Assembly: GCF_013155545.1 (NCBI RefSeq) | Contig: NZ_JABJVV010000001.1 | Coordinates: 62,001-126,000 of the forward strand | Length of the DNA: 64,000 nucleotides | Direction of reading: 5' to 3' | From: Caenimonas soli | GTDB taxonomy: Bacteria > Pseudomonadota > Gammaproteobacteria > Burkholderiales > Burkholderiaceae_C | In this document: positions 1-8,575 of the stretch, one piece after another | Numbering within the stretch: position 1 is the first letter of the stretch | Layout: every line of letters begins with the position of its first letter | Made by a program: the position numbers and the translations under genes | The notes under the pieces: generated by a model | What the model was told of the DNA's origin: nothing | Databases searched by the model: none | What the model saw: the letters and a program-made list of their open reading frames with translations, nothing else

Positions 1-564
1 GATCTGCTGTTCAATCCGGTGCTGCAGGCGCTGCCGCGGCTGATCCACGTCCGCCCGACTTCGGACCAGGCCGTGCAGTGGCGCGAGGCAAGTCTGCGCT
101 ACGTGGTGGAGCAAGCGGACCGTCCTGGCAGCCGCGGGGAAACCTTGTTGGCCAGGCTGCCGGAGCTGGTGCTGGTGGACTGCCTGCGCCAGTACGTCGA
201 AGGGCTGCCGGCGCAACAGACCGGATGGCTGGGCGCGCTGAAGGACCCGATGCTCGGCCGCGCGATCATGCTCTTGCATGCACAGCCCGCAACCGCCTGG
301 ACGGTGGACCGGCTGGCGAGCAGCGTTGCCGTGTCGCGATCCGTCCTGGCCGCCCGGTTCGTCGAGGCGCTGGGTGTCTCGCCCATGCGCTACCTGGCGC
401 AATGGCGTTTGCAGCTGGCGGCCAATCTCCTGCGCGACCAGCCGCAACTGGGCATGGCCGCCATTGCCGAGCGTGTCGGCTACGATTCCGAGGCCGCATT
501 CAGCCGCGCGTTCAAGCGTCACCTCGGCGTTTCGCCGGCTGCGTGGCGCAAAGGAGCACCCTGA
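1..564 (+). CDS. AraC-family transcriptional regulator (5' end missing)
   Basis: The frame is open from base 1, so the N-terminus lies outside the window. The 187 visible residues end in an AraC/XylS DNA-binding domain: a first helix-turn-helix around VSRSVLAARF and a second around GYDSEAAFSRAFKRHLG, closing with the usual GVSPAAWRK. The part before it fits the end of a cupin-type effector domain as in the Cupin_6/AraC group, but too little is visible to name an effector. The stop codon overlaps the start of the next gene by one base (TGATG), so the two are probably co-transcribed. Family assignment is firm; targets are unknown. Confidence 0.9.
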   Translation, partial: DLLFNPVLQALPRLIHVRPTSDQAVQWREASLRYVVEQADRPGSRGETLLARLPELVLVDCLRQYVEGLPAQQTGWLGALKDPMLGRAIMLLHAQPATAWTVDRLASSVAVSRSVLAARFVEALGVSPMRYLAQWRLQLAANLLRDQPQLGMAAIAERVGYDSEAAFSRAFKRHLGVSPAAWRKGAP

Positions 565-1022
565 TGCTGCGAACGCTGAAAGACCTCTTCAACTCCGTCT
601 CGGCCTCGCCGGGCGCCGGCGGCGCGCGCAACGAACATTCTCTCCAGCTGGCCACCGCGGTTTTGCTGGTCGAAGTCATGCGTGCCGATCCGGAACTCGG
701 GCCGCAGGAACGGCTCGCGGTGGTCTCGGCGCTGCGGCAGAAATTTTTGCTGGCGGACGACGAGCTGTCACGAATGGTGGAATTGGCCGAGCAGACCGCA
801 CGCACGGCATCGGACTTCCATCAGTTCACGTCGGTCATCAATGATGGCTTCAGCCATGAGCAAAAGATCCGCATCGTCGAGTACATGTGGCAGGTGGCGT
901 ATGCCGACGGGCATCTGGACGCGCACGAGAACCACCTGATCTCCAAAGTGGCCGGGCTGCTGCACGTAACGCACGGCGAGTACATCGCGGCAAAGTTGCA
1001 TGCCAAAGAATCACAGGCGTAG
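564..1022 (+). CDS. TerB-like tellurite-resistance family protein
   Basis: This 152-residue cytoplasmic protein starts at the ATG that overlaps the AraC stop codon. The helical core, with acidic patches such as ADPELGPQERLAVVSAL and YADGHLDAHENHLISKVAGLL, matches the TerB/COG4103 family: a repeated EF-hand-like acidic helix pair that can bind metal. TerB proteins are linked to tellurite and general stress responses, but single TerB-fold genes outside ter operons are common and their role is not defined. No other ter gene is nearby, so tellurite resistance should not be assumed. Confidence 0.85.
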   Translation: MLRTLKDLFNSVSASPGAGGARNEHSLQLATAVLLVEVMRADPELGPQERLAVVSALRQKFLLADDELSRMVELAEQTARTASDFHQFTSVINDGFSHEQKIRIVEYMWQVAYADGHLDAHENHLISKVAGLLHVTHGEYIAAKLHAKESQA

Positions 1023-1047
1023 TTACCTCGGTTAACGAGGAACCGGC

Positions 1048-1091
1048 TTGACACGTCCCCTCTCGCCGATATACTAAACCGACTGGTTAAC
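1048..1091 (+). promoter_or_regulatory. Sigma-70 promoter with candidate operator before the VOC/ArsR/SRPBCC operon
   Basis: TTGACA at 1048-1053 and TATACT at 1070-1075 are separated by 16 bases, close to the sigma-70 consensus. Immediately downstream, AACC-GACT-GGTT (about 1077-1088) forms an inverted repeat, and GGTTAAC occurs at 1030-1036 and again at 1085-1091. Such repeats around the -10 and start site suggest repressor binding. The ArsR protein encoded inside the operon is the obvious candidate, but a TetR-type repressor would also fit. A good ribosome site (AGGAG) precedes the ATG at 1105. Confidence 0.7.
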
Positions 1092-1104
1092 TATAGGAGC
1101 GCCC

Positions 1105-1605
1105 ATGAAAATCAGTTCGAAGATTGCACCGTGCCTCTGGTTCGACAACCAGGGCGAGGAGGCCGCCAAGTTCTACACCGGCATCTTCAAGGATTCGAAG
1201 ATCGTTGCCGTCAGCCGGTATGGCGAGGCCGGGCAGGAAATCCACGGACAAAAGCCCGGCACGGTGATGACAGTGGCATTCGAGCTCGAGGGGCAGTCGT
1301 TCACTGCGCTCAACGGGGGCCCGGTGTTCAAGTTCAACGAGGCCATCTCGCTGCAGATTTCCTGCGAAAGCCAGGAAGAAGTCGATCACTACTGGAACAA
1401 GCTTTCGGCGGGTGGTGACGAGAAGGCGCAGCAGTGCGGCTGGCTCAAGGACCGGTTCGGCGTGTCGTGGCAGGTGGTGCCCCGTGCGCTGGTCGAAATG
1501 CTGCTCGACACTGATGCAGGCAAGTCGCAGCGCGCCATGACGGCGATGCTAAAGATGAAAAAACTCGACATCGCGGAGCTGAAGCGCGCGTATGAAGGCC
1601 GCTGA
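1105..1605 (+). CDS. VOC-family protein (PhnB-like / 3-demethylubiquinone methyltransferase-like fold)
   Basis: The 166-residue protein has the paired beta-alpha-beta-beta-beta modules of the vicinal oxygen chelate fold. The opening KIAPCLWFDNQGEEAAKFY, the central GPVFKFNEAISLQISC and the late GWLKDRFGVSWQVVP are typical of the group often labelled PhnB or 3-dmu-9_3-mt. These proteins are not methyltransferases; most have no assigned substrate. It is the first gene of an operon with another VOC protein, an ArsR repressor and an SRPBCC protein, an arrangement common in bacteria and usually read as small-molecule detoxification or stress response. Confidence 0.92.
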   Translation: MKISSKIAPCLWFDNQGEEAAKFYTGIFKDSKIVAVSRYGEAGQEIHGQKPGTVMTVAFELEGQSFTALNGGPVFKFNEAISLQISCESQEEVDHYWNKLSAGGDEKAQQCGWLKDRFGVSWQVVPRALVEMLLDTDAGKSQRAMTAMLKMKKLDIAELKRAYEGR

Positions 1606-1614
1606 GGAGCAGTC

Positions 1615-2016
1615 ATGAATCCAGTCGTCCACTTCGAAATTCCCTATGAGAATCGCGACCGAATCGCCAAGTTCTACCAGTCGGCTTTCGGCTGGCAACT
1701 CCAGATGCTGGGCGAGGACATGGGCAACTATGTGCTCGCCACCACCGCGCAGGCGGACGCCAAGCCCGGTGCACCGGCGGGCGCCATCAATGGCGGCTTT
1801 TATCCGCGCAATCCCGACTGGCCTGCCCAGTACCCATCGATCGTGATCGCCGTGCCCGATATCGCGGCCGCCATGAAGACCGTGGCATCCGCCGGCGGCG
1901 AGGTGCTGGGCGAGCCGATGGACATCCCCGGGGTCGGCAAGTACGTGTCGTTCTTCGACACCGAGAAGAACCGTCTGAGCATGCTGCAACCCTTGCCGAT
2001 GATGGCGGGCGCTTGA
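1615..2016 (+). CDS. VOC-family glyoxalase-like protein
   Basis: A 133-residue protein starting nine bases after the previous stop. It shows a VOC fold: HFEIPYENRDRIAKFYQSAFGW at the N-terminus and VPGVGKYVSFFDTEKNRLSM near the end, where the last metal ligand normally sits. The segment VAVPDIAAAMKTV-type (here VIAVPDIAAAMKTV) is the usual second-module start. The substrate is unknown. It is translationally close to its neighbours: its TGA is followed directly by the GTG start of the ArsR gene. Confidence 0.92.
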   Translation: MNPVVHFEIPYENRDRIAKFYQSAFGWQLQMLGEDMGNYVLATTAQADAKPGAPAGAINGGFYPRNPDWPAQYPSIVIAVPDIAAAMKTVASAGGEVLGEPMDIPGVGKYVSFFDTEKNRLSMLQPLPMMAGA

Positions 2017-2448
2017 GTGACGGAAGTACTCGACAAGGTGTTCTGGGCGCTGTCGGACGCGACCCGGCGCGACGTGCTGCGGCAGCTGGGGCAGGGCGGC
2101 GCCACGGTGACCGAACTCGCGGCGCCGCACGGCATGTCCTTGCCGGGCTTCATGAAGCACCTGCGTGTGCTGGAAGATGCCGGCCTGGTGACGCGCCAGA
2201 AGGAAGGACGGGTCGTGCGCTGCGAACTCGCGGCCGAACCGATGCAGGAGGCGGCTATGTGGCTGGCCTATTACGAGAAATTCTGGACGGCGCAGCTCGA
2301 TGCGCTGGGCCGCTTTCTGTACCACGAAGAGGAGGTCAACCCATGGCCCAGAGCACCACGCAAGACAGGTCCAGCCTCAACATCACCCGCCAGTACGCCG
2401 TCGCGCCCGAAAAAGTCTGGCGGGCCTGGACCGAGCCGCAAGCGCTGA
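2017..2448 (+). CDS. ArsR/SmtB-family repressor with an overlapping C-terminal extension
   Basis: The GTG start directly abuts the preceding stop. Residues 1-105 or so form a winged helix of the ArsR type: FWALSDATRRDVLRQL, then VTELAAPHGMSLPGFMKHLRVLEDAGLV as recognition helix and KEGRVVRCELAAEPM as wing. No metal-binding cysteines are visible, so this belongs to the SRPBCC-linked, non-metal-sensing ArsR group. The last 35 or so residues (rich in P, S, K and R) overlap the next gene by 106 bases in another frame and look like read-through past the expected end. It probably represses its own operon. Confidence 0.88.
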   Translation: MTEVLDKVFWALSDATRRDVLRQLGQGGATVTELAAPHGMSLPGFMKHLRVLEDAGLVTRQKEGRVVRCELAAEPMQEAAMWLAYYEKFWTAQLDALGRFLYHEEEVNPWPRAPRKTGPASTSPASTPSRPKKSGGPGPSRKR

Positions 2449-2798
2449 GCCGCTGGTTCGGGCCGGGCGAGCCGGGCTCGGTCACGAGGGCCGAGCTGGA
2501 TGTGCGCACCGGTGGCCGCTACCTCATCGCCTTCCGTACCCAGGACGGCGAGGAGCACAGCGTGTCGGGCACCTACCAGGAGGTCGTGGAGAACCGCAGG
2601 CTCTCCTTCACCTGGGCCTGGCAGAGCACGCCCCATCGCGTCTCCCTGGTCACCCTAGAACTCCGCCCCACGGACCAGGGCACGGAACTGGCGTTCCGCC
2701 ACGACCGATTCTTCGACCAGGCGGCTCGCGACAACCACGAGCGCGGCTGGAATCTCACCTTTGCCAAGCTCGACGACTTTCTTGCTGAAAAGGAGTGA
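2343..2798 (+). CDS. SRPBCC (AHSA1/START-like) domain protein
   Basis: A 151-residue protein whose ATG follows a strong ribosome site (GAGGAGG). The sequence SLNITRQYAVAPEKVWRAWT then LSRWFGPGE is the standard entry to the AHSA1/SRPBCC helix-grip fold, and ends with the long helix RDNHERGWNLTFAKLDDFL. The fold makes a hydrophobic ligand pocket; the ligand is unknown. Pairing with an ArsR repressor is very common for this family. Its start lies inside the ArsR reading frame, so translation of the two may be coupled. Confidence 0.93.
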   Translation: MAQSTTQDRSSLNITRQYAVAPEKVWRAWTEPQALSRWFGPGEPGSVTRAELDVRTGGRYLIAFRTQDGEEHSVSGTYQEVVENRRLSFTWAWQSTPHRVSLVTLELRPTDQGTELAFRHDRFFDQAARDNHERGWNLTFAKLDDFLAEKE

Positions 2799-2801
2799 AT
2801 C

Positions 2802-3179
2802 ATGTTGAAGCACAGCAATGCCATGGACACCATCGCCGTCAAGGACGTAGAGGCCTCCCGCAAGTTCTATGAGGGCCAGCTGGGCCTGGAGCCTGCTGCC
2901 AGCGAGCCGGGGATGCTGATCTTGCGCAGCGGCGACTCCGCCGTCATGGTCTACGAATCTGATTACGCGGGCACCAACAAGGCGACCTCGGCCACCTGGT
3001 CGGTGACGGGGGACCTCGAAGAGCTGGTGCGCACGCTGCGGGCTCGCGGTGTTCCGTTCCTGCACTACGACGACATGCCGCAAACCACCCGCCGGGGCGA
3101 CATCCATGTCGCGGGCGACCGCAAAGTTGCCTGGTGCCAGGACCCGGACGGCAACATCCTCTGCCTGGCCCACGGCTAA
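2802..3179 (+). CDS. VOC-family glyoxalase-like protein
   Basis: A 125-residue VOC-fold protein that starts three bases after the SRPBCC stop. The N-terminal DTIAVKDVEASRKFYEGQLGLE and the C-terminal VAWCQDPDGNILCLAH (glutamate ligand position replaced by leucine/cysteine context) are diagnostic. It is the third VOC protein of this operon, so the three may handle different small molecules or act as binding proteins. Function is not defined for this subgroup. Confidence 0.92.
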   Translation: MLKHSNAMDTIAVKDVEASRKFYEGQLGLEPAASEPGMLILRSGDSAVMVYESDYAGTNKATSATWSVTGDLEELVRTLRARGVPFLHYDDMPQTTRRGDIHVAGDRKVAWCQDPDGNILCLAHG

Positions 3180-3212
3180 GGCTTGTCTCAACCCTGCTTC
3201 AAGGAGGTTCCC

Positions 3213-3575
3213 ATGCCCCGTTATGTCGATGGATTCGTCGTTCCCGTTCCCAAGAACAATCTCGACGCCTACCGCCGCATGGCGCGCAAGGCCGGCAACA
3301 TCTGGAAGGAGTACGGCGCGCTGGAATACGTGGAGTGCGTCGCCGACGACGTGAAGCCCGGCAAGACCACGTCGTTCCCGCAGGCCGTGAAGCTCAAGGC
3401 CGACGAGACGGTCGTGTTCTCCTGGATCGTCTACAAATCGCGCTCGCACCGCGACAGCGTGAACGCCAAGGTCATGAAGGATCCGCGGCTGGCGCCGATG
3501 ATGGACCCCAAGGCGATGCCATTCGACGGCAAGCGCATGTTCTGGGGTGGCTTCAAGACAATGCTGGAGCTTTGA
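3213..3575 (+). CDS. DUF1428-family protein (YbaA-like)
   Basis: A 120-residue protein of the DUF1428 family, recognised from RYVDGFVVPVPKNNLDAYRR at the start, then WKEYGALEYVECVADDV and the final KRMFWGGFKTMLEL. The ATG at 3213 is chosen because AAGGAGG precedes it; an in-frame upstream codon at 3183 has no ribosome site. The fold is a dimeric alpha-beta barrel related to ABM-like proteins; no biochemical role is established. It closes the operon that begins at 1105. Confidence 0.93.
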   Translation: MPRYVDGFVVPVPKNNLDAYRRMARKAGNIWKEYGALEYVECVADDVKPGKTTSFPQAVKLKADETVVFSWIVYKSRSHRDSVNAKVMKDPRLAPMMDPKAMPFDGKRMFWGGFKTMLEL

Positions 3576-3683
3576 GTCCGGCATGACATCAGTTCTGTCA
3601 GTAGGGTTGTGGCCGGCGAAATGCACGGCAGCGTAATTACTCAAATATCGTTAATATCCCCGCCATCTCACAAGGATGCTCGA

Positions 3684-4913
3684 ATGTTTTCGCACAGCTC
3701 GCGACCCGCGCGCCTGGCAGGGGGCGCTCTTTTTTCCGTTCTTCTGGCCGGCGTATTGACCGCCTGCGGCGAGACCCGCGGAGCGGGCGGGCCGCACGGC
3801 TCCGGCGGGCCGCCACCGCAGGTGGACATCATGGTCGTGCAGCCCCAGTCGCTGCCCGTGAGCTTCGAGTACACGGGCCAGACGCAGGGATCGCGCGAGG
3901 TCGAGGTTCGAGCCCGGGTCACCGGCATCCTTGTTACGCGCAACTACACCGAAGGCTCGCCCGTGCGCGCCGGGCAGTCGCTCTTCACCATCGACCCAGT
4001 GCCGTTCCAGACCGCCCTGGCCCGCGCAGAGGCTGACCGTGGCGCCGCCCACGCCCGCCATGTCAACGCACAGCGCCACCTGACGCGGGTGAAGCCGCTG
4101 GCAGACCAGGGCATGGTCAGCAAGCGCGACTACGACGATGCGCTGGCGGCCGAGCAGGTCGCCGCTGCCGACGTGAAAGCAGCCGATGCGCGGGTCACGG
4201 AAGCGCGGCTCAACCTGGGCTATACGCGCGTCGTGGCGCCCGTCTCCGGCTTGGCCGGCGGCGCGGGCAAATCGGAGGGAAGCCTGGTATCGGGCCCGGA
4301 CGTGTTGCTCACCACCATCGTGCAGATCAACCCGGTCAAGGCGGTGTTCGGCATCCCCGACGCCGAGCACGCGCGCATGCAGGCCGACATCAAGGCCAGG
4401 CGCCTGGTGCTGCCGCCCGGCGGATTCGCCGTGGAAGTCGCCGCTGCGGACGGCTCGCTGCTGGCAAAAGGCGGCAAGCTCCAGTTCAGCGAGCCGCTGG
4501 TCAATTCGGCCACCGGCATGGTGCGCTCGCAGGCCGAACTGCCCAACGGCGATGAGGCCATCAAGCCCGGGCAGTTCGTCCGGGTTCGGTTGATCGGTGC
4601 GACGCGCCCCGACGTCGTGCAGGTGCCCCAGCGCGCCGTGATGGAGGGCCCGCAGGGCAAGTTCGTCTATGTGGCGGCCCCGAGCGACAAGCCCGAGATG
4701 AAGGGCGCCGTGGTGGCCACTTCGCGCCCCGTGCAGGCGGGCGAATGGGTGGACCTGCCGGGCGGCAAGGGCTGGGTGATCCGCGAAGGATTGAAGTCGG
4801 GCGACAAGGTCATCGTCGATGGGCTGATGCGCATCGGGCCGGGGGCGCCGGTCCAGATTGCCCAGGCGCCCGCCGCTGGAGCTTCGGCGCCCGCACAGGC
4901 CGCATCGAAGTAA
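3684..4913 (+). CDS. RND efflux periplasmic adaptor (membrane fusion protein), lipoprotein
   Basis: The ATG at 3684 gives a lipoprotein signal ending in LAGVLTAC, so the mature 380-residue adaptor would be anchored in the inner membrane; AAGGA precedes this start. It shows the MexA/AcrA order: beta-barrel/lipoyl half (VEVRARVTGILVTRNYTEGSPV), alpha hairpin (residues ~110-170), second lipoyl half (YTRVVAPVSGLAGG), then beta-barrel and membrane-proximal domains. It would link the pump encoded nine bases downstream to an outer-membrane channel. No channel gene is present in the window. Confidence 0.95.
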   Translation: MFSHSSRPARLAGGALFSVLLAGVLTACGETRGAGGPHGSGGPPPQVDIMVVQPQSLPVSFEYTGQTQGSREVEVRARVTGILVTRNYTEGSPVRAGQSLFTIDPVPFQTALARAEADRGAAHARHVNAQRHLTRVKPLADQGMVSKRDYDDALAAEQVAAADVKAADARVTEARLNLGYTRVVAPVSGLAGGAGKSEGSLVSGPDVLLTTIVQINPVKAVFGIPDAEHARMQADIKARRLVLPPGGFAVEVAAADGSLLAKGGKLQFSEPLVNSATGMVRSQAELPNGDEAIKPGQFVRVRLIGATRPDVVQVPQRAVMEGPQGKFVYVAAPSDKPEMKGAVVATSRPVQAGEWVDLPGGKGWVIREGLKSGDKVIVDGLMRIGPGAPVQIAQAPAAGASAPAQAASK

Positions 4914-4922
4914 GGAGGGCGC

Positions 4923-7900
4923 ATGTTCTCCCGTTTCTTCATCGACCGCCCCATCTTCGCGGCGGTCCTGTCCATCTTCATCATCATCGCCGGGCTGGCT
5001 TCCATGCGCGGCCTGCCGATCGCGCAATACCCCGAGATCGCGCCGCCGGTCGTGCAGGTGCAGGCTATCTACCCTGGCGCCAGTGCCCAGGTGCTGGAGC
5101 AGACCGTGGCAGCGCCCATCGAAAACGCCATCAACGGCGTCGAGCGCATGCTCTACATGAGCTCGACTTCGGCCGGCAACGGCGTGGTGCAGATCCAGGT
5201 GACCTTCGAGATCGGCACCGACGTCAACCAGGCGGCGCTGAACGTCAACAACCGCGTGAAGCAGGCCGAGGCCAAGCTGCCGCAAGAGGTGCGGCGGCAG
5301 GGCGTGACGGTGGAGAAGGGCTCGTCGTCGTTCCTGCAGGTGCTGGCTTTCTATTCGCCGGACGGCCGCTACGACGACATCTACACCAGCAACTTCGTCA
5401 CGCTGAACGTGCTGGACCAATTGAAGCGGGTGCCGGGCACCACCAATGTGCAGATCTTCGGCGCCAAGGACTACGCGATGCGGGTCTGGCTCAAACCGGA
5501 CCGCCTGGCCCAGCTCAAGCTGACCACGACGGACGTGGTGAACGCCATCAACGAGCAGAACGCGCAGTTCGCGGCCGGCAAGGTGGGGCAGTCGCCCACC
5601 TCCAGCCCGCAGGAGCTGGTCTACACCATCACGACCAAGGGCCGTCTCTCGGAAGCGCGCGAGTTCGAAGAGATCATCGTGCGGGCCAACGGCAATGGCG
5701 AAGCCGTGCGCCTGCGCGATGTGGCCCGGGTGGAACTGGGCGGCAAGGACTACGACTTCATCGGACGCATCAACGGCAAGCCCGCGACGCTGGTCGGTAT
5801 CTTCCTGCAGCCCGGCGCTAATGCGCTGGACGTGGCGGGCGAGGTCAAGGACACCATGAAAGGCCTGTCCAAGCGCTTCCCCGACGGCCTGACTTATTCG
5901 ATCCCCTACGACACCACGCGCTTCGTCGAAGTGTCGATCCGCGAAGTGCTGATCACCCTGAGCGAGGCCATGGTGCTGGTGTTCCTGGTGGTGTTCATCT
6001 TCCTGCAGAACTGGCGAGCCACGCTGATCCCGACCATCGCGGTACCGGTTTCGCTGATCGGCACCTTCGCCGGCCTGTTCCTGCTGGGCTACTCGATCAA
6101 CACGCTCACGCTGTTCGGCATGGTGCTGGCGATCGGCATCGTGGTGGACGACGCGATCGTGGTGCTGGAAAACGTCGAACGCATCATGCACGAGGAGCAT
6201 GTTCCGGCGCGGGAGGCCGCCATCCAGGCCATGAAGGAAGTGACCAGCCCGATCATCGCCATCGTGCTGGTGCTGTGCGCGGTGTTCGTGCCGATCGCCT
6301 TCCTCGGCGGCCTGACCGGCGAGCTGTATCGGCAGTTCGCGATCACGATCTCTATCGCCGTGGTCATCTCGGGCATCGTCGCGCTGACGCTCACGCCCGC
6401 GCTGTGCGTGCTGATCCTGAAGCGCGAGCACAAGGGCTCCAACGTCGTGTTCGACAAGTTCAACGGCGGCTTCGCCTGGATATCGCAGCACTACACCGAA
6501 GGCGTGGGCTGGATGATCCGCCGCGGCGGCGTGGCCCTCACGCTGTTCGTCGCGATGGTGCTGGTGACCACGGTCCTGTGGCGCAACACGCCCGGCTCCC
6601 TGGTGCCCGATGAAGACCAGGGTTTCTACATCGCCGCCGTGATCCTGCCCGATGGTGCCTCGCTGCAGCGCACCGACAAGGTGGTCAACGAAGTGCTGGA
6701 AATCATCAAGTCCAATCCCAACAACCTGGACGCGATCTCGTTTGCCGGCTTCGACTTCCTGGGCGGTGGCTTTCGCAACAACGCAGCCACCATCTTCGTC
6801 ACGCAAAAGCACTGGGATGAACGCAAGGTGCCGGTGCAGGCCCTGGTCGGCGAGCTCTTCATGAAGACCGCCGGCGTCAAGGAAGCGCTGGTGCTGGCCT
6901 TCAATCCGCCGCCGATCTTCGGCCTGGGCAACGCCGGCGGCTTCGAGTTCTATATCCAGAACCGCGGCGATGGCGGCTCGGCCAAGCTGTCGGAGGTGAC
7001 GCAGAAGTTCCAGGCCGCCGTGGCGCAGTCCAAGCAGCTGGCCGGCGTGCAGACCCTGTGGCGCGCGGCGACACCGCAGCTGTACGTGGACGTGGACCGA
7101 TCGCGCGCCAAGGCGCTGGGCGTGCCGGTGGACGCCGTGTTCGACACCCTCGCTGCCACGCTCGGCTCTCACTACGTGAACGACTTCAACAAGTACGGCC
7201 GCACCTGGCAGGTGTTGATGTCAGCCGACCCGTCCTATCGCAACCAGCCCGACGACATCGGCCGCATGTGGGTGCGCTCGGACAAGGGCGAGATGGTGCC
7301 GGTATCCGCGATTGCCACCGTGCGCTATTCGGCCGGCCCGGAAACGCTGGATCGTTTCAACAACCTGCCTGCCGTCAAGCTGTTCGGGCAAGGCGCGCCG
7401 GGCGTGAGCTCGGGGCAGGCCATTGCCGAGGTGGAACGCATCGCGGCCGAGACCCTGCCGCCCGATTTCAGCTACGACTGGGGCGGCGCGTCGTTCCAGG
7501 AGAAGCGCTCCAGCGGCACTTCGGGCCTGGCGCTGGGCCTGGGCGCCGTCATGGTGTTCCTGATCCTCTCGGCGCAGTACGAGAAATGGTCCCTGCCGCT
7601 GTCGGTGCTGCTGGCCCTGCCGTTCGGCACCTTCGGCGCATTGGCGGCGGTGTGGTTGCGCGGCATGACCAACGACGTCTATTTCCAGATCGGCTTGGTG
7701 ACGCTGCTGGGCCTGGCGGCCAAGAACGCCATCCTGATCGTCGAATACGCATCCCTCAAAGCGAGCGAAGGAATGAGCGCGCCGGCCGCGGCGCTGGAGG
7801 CGGCCCGCTTGCGTTTCCGGCCCATCGTCATGACGTCGCTGGCCTTCATCCTGGGCGTGCTGCCGCTGGCGGTGTCCACGGGTGCCGGTGCCGGTGCGCG

Positions 7901-8084
7901 CACCTCGGTGGGCACGGGCGTAATGGGCGGAATGCTGGCCGCCACCTTCCTGGCGATCTTCTTCGTTCCCTGGTTCTTCCGCGTGCTGGTGGATAAGCGG
8001 CTGCGCGAACGGCGCAGTGTCGAGGAGCTGCGGCAGGAAGCCCGCGCAGCCCATGAGCAGGCGGCGCGCGAGCAGCCGGCGTAA
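4923..8084 (+). CDS. RND multidrug efflux pump, HAE1 family
   Basis: A full-length (1053 residues) AcrB/MexB-type inner-membrane proton/drug antiporter. It starts with the family hallmark MFSRFFIDRPIFA. TM4 carries the proton-relay pair D409-D410 in IGIVVDDAIVVLENVERIM and TM10 carries K934 in LGLAAKNAILIVEY. Twelve membrane segments and two large periplasmic loops (~30-340 and ~560-870) are evident. The nearest relatives by look are the MexB/MexF and AcrB groups; the substrate range cannot be read from sequence. It forms an operon with the adaptor at 3684; neither a TolC/OprM-type gene nor a local TetR repressor is beside it. Confidence 0.97.
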   Translation: MFSRFFIDRPIFAAVLSIFIIIAGLASMRGLPIAQYPEIAPPVVQVQAIYPGASAQVLEQTVAAPIENAINGVERMLYMSSTSAGNGVVQIQVTFEIGTDVNQAALNVNNRVKQAEAKLPQEVRRQGVTVEKGSSSFLQVLAFYSPDGRYDDIYTSNFVTLNVLDQLKRVPGTTNVQIFGAKDYAMRVWLKPDRLAQLKLTTTDVVNAINEQNAQFAAGKVGQSPTSSPQELVYTITTKGRLSEAREFEEIIVRANGNGEAVRLRDVARVELGGKDYDFIGRINGKPATLVGIFLQPGANALDVAGEVKDTMKGLSKRFPDGLTYSIPYDTTRFVEVSIREVLITLSEAMVLVFLVVFIFLQNWRATLIPTIAVPVSLIGTFAGLFLLGYSINTLTLFGMVLAIGIVVDDAIVVLENVERIMHEEHVPAREAAIQAMKEVTSPIIAIVLVLCAVFVPIAFLGGLTGELYRQFAITISIAVVISGIVALTLTPALCVLILKREHKGSNVVFDKFNGGFAWISQHYTEGVGWMIRRGGVALTLFVAMVLVTTVLWRNTPGSLVPDEDQGFYIAAVILPDGASLQRTDKVVNEVLEIIKSNPNNLDAISFAGFDFLGGGFRNNAATIFVTQKHWDERKVPVQALVGELFMKTAGVKEALVLAFNPPPIFGLGNAGGFEFYIQNRGDGGSAKLSEVTQKFQAAVAQSKQLAGVQTLWRAATPQLYVDVDRSRAKALGVPVDAVFDTLAATLGSHYVNDFNKYGRTWQVLMSADPSYRNQPDDIGRMWVRSDKGEMVPVSAIATVRYSAGPETLDRFNNLPAVKLFGQGAPGVSSGQAIAEVERIAAETLPPDFSYDWGGASFQEKRSSGTSGLALGLGAVMVFLILSAQYEKWSLPLSVLLALPFGTFGALAAVWLRGMTNDVYFQIGLVTLLGLAAKNAILIVEYASLKASEGMSAPAAALEAARLRFRPIVMTSLAFILGVLPLAVSTGAGAGARTSVGTGVMGGMLAATFLAIFFVPWFFRVLVDKRLRERRSVEELRQEARAAHEQAAREQPA

Positions 8085-8098
8085 CAGTCTGCGGGGGT

Positions 8099-8116
8099 GG
8101 CGGAAGACTTTCCGCC
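8099..8116 (+). terminator. Stem-loop after the RND operon
   Basis: GGCGGAA-GACT-TTCCGCC is a perfect 7-bp stem with a 4-base loop, 15 bases past the pump stop codon. No T-run follows, so it may be a 3'-end stabiliser or Rho-dependent terminator element rather than a classical intrinsic terminator. Confidence 0.4.
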
Positions 8117-8215
8117 AAGGCCGGGCTGACACGCTTAGCAACTACTGATGCGCTTGCACGCACCAAAGCTACAAAAGAATGTGGCACTCTCAGGTGAACT
8201 TTCCTGTAGAGCTAA

Positions 8216-8575
8216 ATGAACCTCGTAGTCGCCTCCCGCCAAGATAGCCGCCATATGCGTTTCGATGTAGAGGGCCGCTGGCACAACGGCGATGCCCTGA
8301 AGCTCGCCTATATGGTGAAGGCCGCCGTCACGCGCCTGCGCCAGGACCATGTGCTGATCGACCTGCGCCGCGTGGCCACCCCGCCCGATGCCGAGGGCAA
8401 GTTCCTCATCTGTGACCGGCTTCGCCGTGCCCTCGCCCCCAAGACGCGGGTGGTGCTGGTCGGACCGCCCGAGCTCGTCGACACCGAGTTCGTGCCGGAA
8501 GGCTTGGACCAGTGCCCGGACATTGCGTTGTTCGGCGCCGAGGGCGATGCGCTCAACTGGCTGAGCCTGCAATAG
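8216..8575 (+). CDS. STAS/SpoIIAA-like small protein, unknown function
   Basis: A 119-residue soluble protein. Alternating beta and alpha elements (MRFDVEGRWHNGDALKLAYM, DHVLIDLRRV, KTRVVLVGPPELVD, DIALFGAEGDALNWL) resemble a STAS or SpoIIAA-like fold, with the DLRRV strand at the place where STAS proteins carry their conserved motif. No partner kinase or anti-sigma gene lies next to it. I do not recognise a specific family. It stands alone between the RND operon and a structured intergenic region. Confidence 0.75.
   Translation: MNLVVASRQDSRHMRFDVEGRWHNGDALKLAYMVKAAVTRLRQDHVLIDLRRVATPPDAEGKFLICDRLRRALAPKTRVVLVGPPELVDTEFVPEGLDQCPDIALFGAEGDALNWLSLQ

Noticed and set aside
3651-7172. A 1173-residue open frame on the minus strand opposite the RND genes
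   Set aside because: Antisense shadow produced by GC-rich codon bias; its sequence is a low-complexity His/Arg/Gln/Gly pattern with no family, and the plus strand carries clear RND motifs.
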